From contig CAZGFD010000054.1 in NCBI GenBank assembly GCA_964525045.1, positions 1 to 7,329 on the forward strand: a DNA stretch of 7,329 bases. Reading direction: 5' to 3'. The DNA is from G020348185 sp964525045. Lineage in GTDB: Bacteria > Nitrospirota > Nitrospiria > Nitrospirales > UBA8639. The notes below the pieces were generated by a model. It was not told where the DNA came from, ran no database searches, and worked only from the letters and a program-made list of their open reading frames with translations. This document shows, in pieces, positions 4,759 to 7,329 of the stretch (the first letter of the stretch is position 1; each line of letters begins with the position of its first letter). A program made the position numbers and the translations under genes.

Positions 4759-5112
4759 ATGATGGTAAAAGACCCTCAGGAGAAATTCCCCAATTTCCGT
4801 GGCTTTTTGAGATGGATCCTAATAGCCACCGTGGGCATATTGGGGCTTAATCTGCCTGCCTTGGCCGATGACGAGAGAGTCGCGTATGACCAATTGACAA
4901 CCGAGGTGACTCCGATTCAAGGACTGATCAAGCAAGTGAAAGAAGAATTTGAAGGCATTATTCTTGAAGTGGAATTAGAACAAGAAGGTGTGCAATGGGT
5001 TTACGAAGTCAAACTGCTGACTCCCCAGGGGAACGTGCTCGAAGTGGAGTATGATGCCAAAACCATGAATCGCCTCGCCGTAAAAGGGCGACGCGATCAC
5101 CTGGACGACTGA
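4759..5112 (+). CDS. Exported PepSY-domain protein
   Basis: This is a 117-residue protein. I chose the ATG at 4759 because AAGGAG (4747-4752) lies 6 nt upstream; a second ATG follows directly at 4762, and the ATG at 4720 lacks an SD. Residues 1-36 are a long signal peptide: basic FRGFLRW, a hydrophobic core ILIATVGILGLNL, then ALA before DDERVAY. Residues about 51-110 form one PepSY unit: an amphipathic helix (GLIKQVKEEFEG), then strands ILEVELEQEG and WVYEVKLLTPQGNVLEVEYD. PepSY proteins beside PhoPQ-like systems are thought to modulate the sensor or bind metals or peptides in the periplasm. That role here is inference from position. It is the first gene of a tight set, 28 nt before the response regulator. 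Confidence 0.85.
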   Translation: MMVKDPQEKFPNFRGFLRWILIATVGILGLNLPALADDERVAYDQLTTEVTPIQGLIKQVKEEFEGIILEVELEQEGVQWVYEVKLLTPQGNVLEVEYDAKTMNRLAVKGRRDHLDD

Positions 5113-5140
5113 TTAGAAATTTTAGACAGAGGACTTTTGT

Positions 5141-5812
5141 ATGAGAATCCTAGTGGTAGAAGATGATCCACAGATCGCCCGGCAAATATTCATTGCTCTC
5201 AAGCGAAGTGCCTATGTGATTGATCTGGCTAAGGATGGCGAAGAAGGGGAGTACCTCGGTCTAAGTGAGCCCTATGATGCTGTCATTCTCGACCTGGGGC
5301 TTCCCAAGACTGAAGGACTCACCATCTTACAACGCTGGCGACAAGAAGGGCGGCAGATGCCCATCCTGATCTTGACGGCACGGGATACCTGGCGGGAAAA
5401 AGTCACCGGCCTGCGAGCTGGCGCGGATGACTACCTGACCAAACCTTTTGAGGTTGAAGAAGTGGTGGCCCGCGTGGAAGCCTTAATTCGTCGGGCTTCC
5501 GGCCATACCACCCCTGTTCTCGAATGGGGACCGGTGCGGCTGGACCCGGGCAGTCAACGGGTGACCTGTGAGAATGTGCCCATCGAGCTCACCGCCCTGG
5601 AATTCCGTACTCTCTCGTATTTTCTGCATCATCCCGGGGCGATTCTTTCCAAAACCCACCTCACCGAACATCTGTATGATCAAGATTTCGATCTGGATTC
5701 CAACGTGATTGAAGTGCTGATCAACCGTTTGAGAAAGAAGTTGGGCGCCTCTCTTATTAGCACCCATCGAGGTAAGGGGTACCAGTTAGCTCCCCAGGAC
5801 CCAGATGCGTAA
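5141..5812 (+). CDS. OmpR/PhoP-family response regulator (CarR/BqsR/QseB-like)
   Basis: This is a 223-residue two-domain regulator. The receiver (1-120) has acidic residues D8-D9, phosphoacceptor D51 (ILDLGLP), T79 and K101 (LTKPF). The C-terminal winged-helix domain (about 127-217) shows the OmpR signature ELTALEFRTLSYFLHHPG, a recognition-helix region SNVIEVLINRLRKKLG, and the wing hairpin STHRGKGYQL. It should bind tandem direct repeats and activate sigma-70 promoters; candidate sites lie at 4659-4652 (minus) and 4671-4686 (plus). AGAGGA lies about 8 nt before the ATG. Its last codons overlap the kinase start by 8 nt, which indicates coupled translation. The length is normal for the family. 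Confidence 0.95.
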   Translation: MRILVVEDDPQIARQIFIALKRSAYVIDLAKDGEEGEYLGLSEPYDAVILDLGLPKTEGLTILQRWRQEGRQMPILILTARDTWREKVTGLRAGADDYLTKPFEVEEVVARVEALIRRASGHTTPVLEWGPVRLDPGSQRVTCENVPIELTALEFRTLSYFLHHPGAILSKTHLTEHLYDQDFDLDSNVIEVLINRLRKKLGASLISTHRGKGYQLAPQDPDA

Positions 5813-7142
5813 CACGCTTACGTTTCGGTTGCTGGTTGCCTCGAGCCTCTGGATGGTGGTGACGCTGGTTATCGTGGGCATCCTCTTAAGCCTGTTATTT
5901 CGATCCTACTTAGAACAACGATTTGATGCGTTTTTGGTTGACCAATTACAAGGGAATATTGCGGCCAGCGAAATAGCTCACGAGACGGGCGCCCTCCATA
6001 TGACGTGGAGTCCTTCCAATCTTCGTTTCCACCGTCCCCTTTCCGGTTGGTATTGGGAAATTCTTGAAAATGGGACCCCGGTTGCCACGTCGCGATCGTT
6101 GTGGCGACACCATCTGGATGTCACTGATCCCGGACCGGGTACCGGCCTTCAATATGAAGAACGCCTAGGGCCAGCGGGAACCCTTTTACGGGTTGTACGT
6201 GAAAATGTCACCTTTCCCGGTTCCGACGCCCAATTCACTTTTGTGGTCGCGGGACCGATTTCAGATATTGATCAGGACGTACAAGAGTTTTCCACCATGT
6301 TAATAATTTCCCTGGCCGTCTTGGGCACGGGTCTCGTCGGAGCGGTCTTCGTCCAGATTCGGTATGGCTTGGGTCCTCTTCGCCGGTTGCAGCATGCCTT
6401 AATGGAAGTCCGATCGGGTCAATCCGAACGATTGCCCGAAAAGGTCCCCACTGAAATTCAACCGGTCGTTACAGAACTCAATGGCCTATTAGATCACAAT
6501 GCGGCCCTGCTAGAACGAGCGCGCACGCAGACCGCGAATATGGCCCATGCCTTAAAGAACCCGTTAATGGTCCTTACCAACGAAGCCCGGGAGATCAATA
6601 GTGAAAAGGGGAGGCTTATGAGCGAACAACTCATGAATATCACCAAGTCCGTCAACCGCTATTTATCAAAGGCGCGGGTGGCTGGAGCCGGCCGGTTTCG
6701 GGGAACCCGAACGAATGTGCGGGAGGTCGCCGAAGACCTTCGATTTACCCTGGATCGTTTATATAAGGAGAAAGATCTTCGCATCACGTTGCAGAACCTG
6801 GAGGAATGCTATTTTCCGGGAGAGGGGCAAGATCTCGAGGAAATGCTAGGGAATCTGATGGATAATGCCTGCAAATGGGCGAAGAAATCCGTTGAGGTGT
6901 ATGGAGAGCGCATTGGTGAAAACGTACGAATTATCGTGGAAGATGATGGCCCGGGCATTCCAGAAGGGCAAGAATCACTGGCCCTCGACCGTGGACGACG
7001 GTTGGATGAAGCAACCCAGGGCAGCGGGTTGGGGCTTGACATCGTTCGAGATATCGCCCTCCTTTACAATGGGACTCTGCATTTAAGCCCTTCGGGAGGT
7101 GGGGGGGTGCGCGCAGCTCTTGTATGGCCGGTGTCGGCCTAA
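5805..7142 (+). CDS. PhoQ/CarS/BqsS-like sensor histidine kinase
   Basis: This 445-residue inner-membrane kinase has TM1 about 11-32, a periplasmic sensor 33-163, TM2 about 164-186 and HAMP about 187-238. The H-box is MAHALKNPL, with phospho-acceptor H248 in the H-x-L-K-x-P form typical of PhoQ/QseC relatives. The ATPase domain has N-box NLMDNACKWAK (350-360), G1 DDGPG (380-384) and G2 GSGLGL (406-411). All catalytic motifs are intact. The periplasmic domain is rich in Trp/Arg/Glu (WYWEILENG, YEERLG, RENVTF) and ends with an acidic stretch SDIDQDVQEF just before TM2. It lacks the RExxE iron(II) motif described for BqsS, so the ligand may differ. AGGA lies 5 nt before the ATG. It should phosphorylate the regulator encoded just upstream. 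Confidence 0.93.
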   Translation: MRNTLTFRLLVASSLWMVVTLVIVGILLSLLFRSYLEQRFDAFLVDQLQGNIAASEIAHETGALHMTWSPSNLRFHRPLSGWYWEILENGTPVATSRSLWRHHLDVTDPGPGTGLQYEERLGPAGTLLRVVRENVTFPGSDAQFTFVVAGPISDIDQDVQEFSTMLIISLAVLGTGLVGAVFVQIRYGLGPLRRLQHALMEVRSGQSERLPEKVPTEIQPVVTELNGLLDHNAALLERARTQTANMAHALKNPLMVLTNEAREINSEKGRLMSEQLMNITKSVNRYLSKARVAGAGRFRGTRTNVREVAEDLRFTLDRLYKEKDLRITLQNLEECYFPGEGQDLEEMLGNLMDNACKWAKKSVEVYGERIGENVRIIVEDDGPGIPEGQESLALDRGRRLDEATQGSGLGLDIVRDIALLYNGTLHLSPSGGGGVRAALVWPVSA

Positions 7143-7203
7143 GGATAGGACCCAGGATTTATTCACTCTGCAACAGACAGAACCCCTTGAGAGGAACTTT
7201 TTT

Positions 7204-7329
7204 ATGATTAAACATTGCCTTGGACGCCACCTGTTTCCTGTGTGTTTCGCTTTGGTCTCACTTTTGGGGATTTCCATTGGATCTCCTGTGCATGGGGCTG
7301 ACACCCTTACCGTGTATTCCGGACGGGCG
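7204..7329 (+). CDS. Iron(III) ABC-transporter substrate-binding protein, N-terminal fragment
   Basis: Only 42 codons are inside the window. The ATG at 7204 has AGAGGA 8 nt upstream. The product begins with a signal peptide (about 1-32: basic IKHCLGRH, hydrophobic FPVCFALVSLLGISIG, then VHGA). The mature N-terminus is DTLTVYSGRA. An LTVYSGR start is typical of the FutA/FbpA/IdiA-type periplasmic ferric-iron-binding proteins; the Tyr-containing first strand leads into the ligand cleft. It is 61 nt downstream of the kinase with no visible terminator between, so it may belong to the same operon. A related extracellular solute-binding protein for another ligand cannot be excluded from so short a piece. 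Confidence 0.7.
   Translation, partial: MIKHCLGRHLFPVCFALVSLLGISIGSPVHGADTLTVYSGRA

Noticed and set aside
7143..7203. Regulator box before the iron-binding protein gene
   Set aside because: No TTAAG/TTCAG pair with 11-bp period was found; the gene more likely shares the upstream transcript.

Overview
The window is bacterial DNA of roughly balanced GC with compact genes. The organism cannot be fixed from sequence alone. The gene styles fit a Gram-negative, periplasm-containing bacterium: exported cytochrome, OB-fold, PepSY and iron-binding proteins, and a PhoQ-like sensor. A Nitrospirota/Nitrospira-like or proteobacterial origin is my guess and is not proven.

Layout. (1) 3-881 (+): 3' part of a c-type cytochrome with two CxxCH haem sites, followed by a likely terminator. 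(2) 882-1228: intergenic, holding the first copy of a 66-bp repeat and a probable promoter. (3) 1229-2347 (+): calcineurin-like metallophosphoesterase. (4) 2549-2980 (+): stand-alone receiver-domain response regulator. (5) 2981-3666: long non-coding stretch with a decayed tRNA-Gly(GCC)-like sequence, a dense cluster of hairpins, a strong GC-rich hairpin and the second 66-bp repeat copy. (6) 3667-4573 (-): a small PepSY-like protein and an exported OB-fold (BOF/YgiW/CarO-like) protein. (7) 4759-7329 (+): exported PepSY protein, OmpR-family response regulator, sensor kinase and the start of an iron ABC-transporter substrate-binding protein.

How it works together. Regions 6 and 7 form one divergent locus resembling the Pseudomonas CarRS/BqsRS (calcium/iron-sensing) two-component system, whose regulon includes OB-fold and PepSY-type periplasmic proteins. 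The 185-bp region between the two arms carries two oppositely oriented direct-repeat pairs with 11-bp periodicity. One is TTAAG-N6-TTCAG, close to the TTAAG-N6-TTAAG site described for BqsR. Each pair sits exactly 11 nt upstream of a -10-like hexamer facing its own gene. The simplest model is that the response regulator activates both arms, linking a periplasmic metal or envelope signal to the OB-fold/PepSY proteins and to iron uptake.

The other notable part is the segment between the two 66-bp repeats (about 1106-3528). It carries the phosphoesterase, the orphan receiver and the tRNA remnant, and could be an acquired or rearranged block. No transposase, integrase or CRISPR array is visible.
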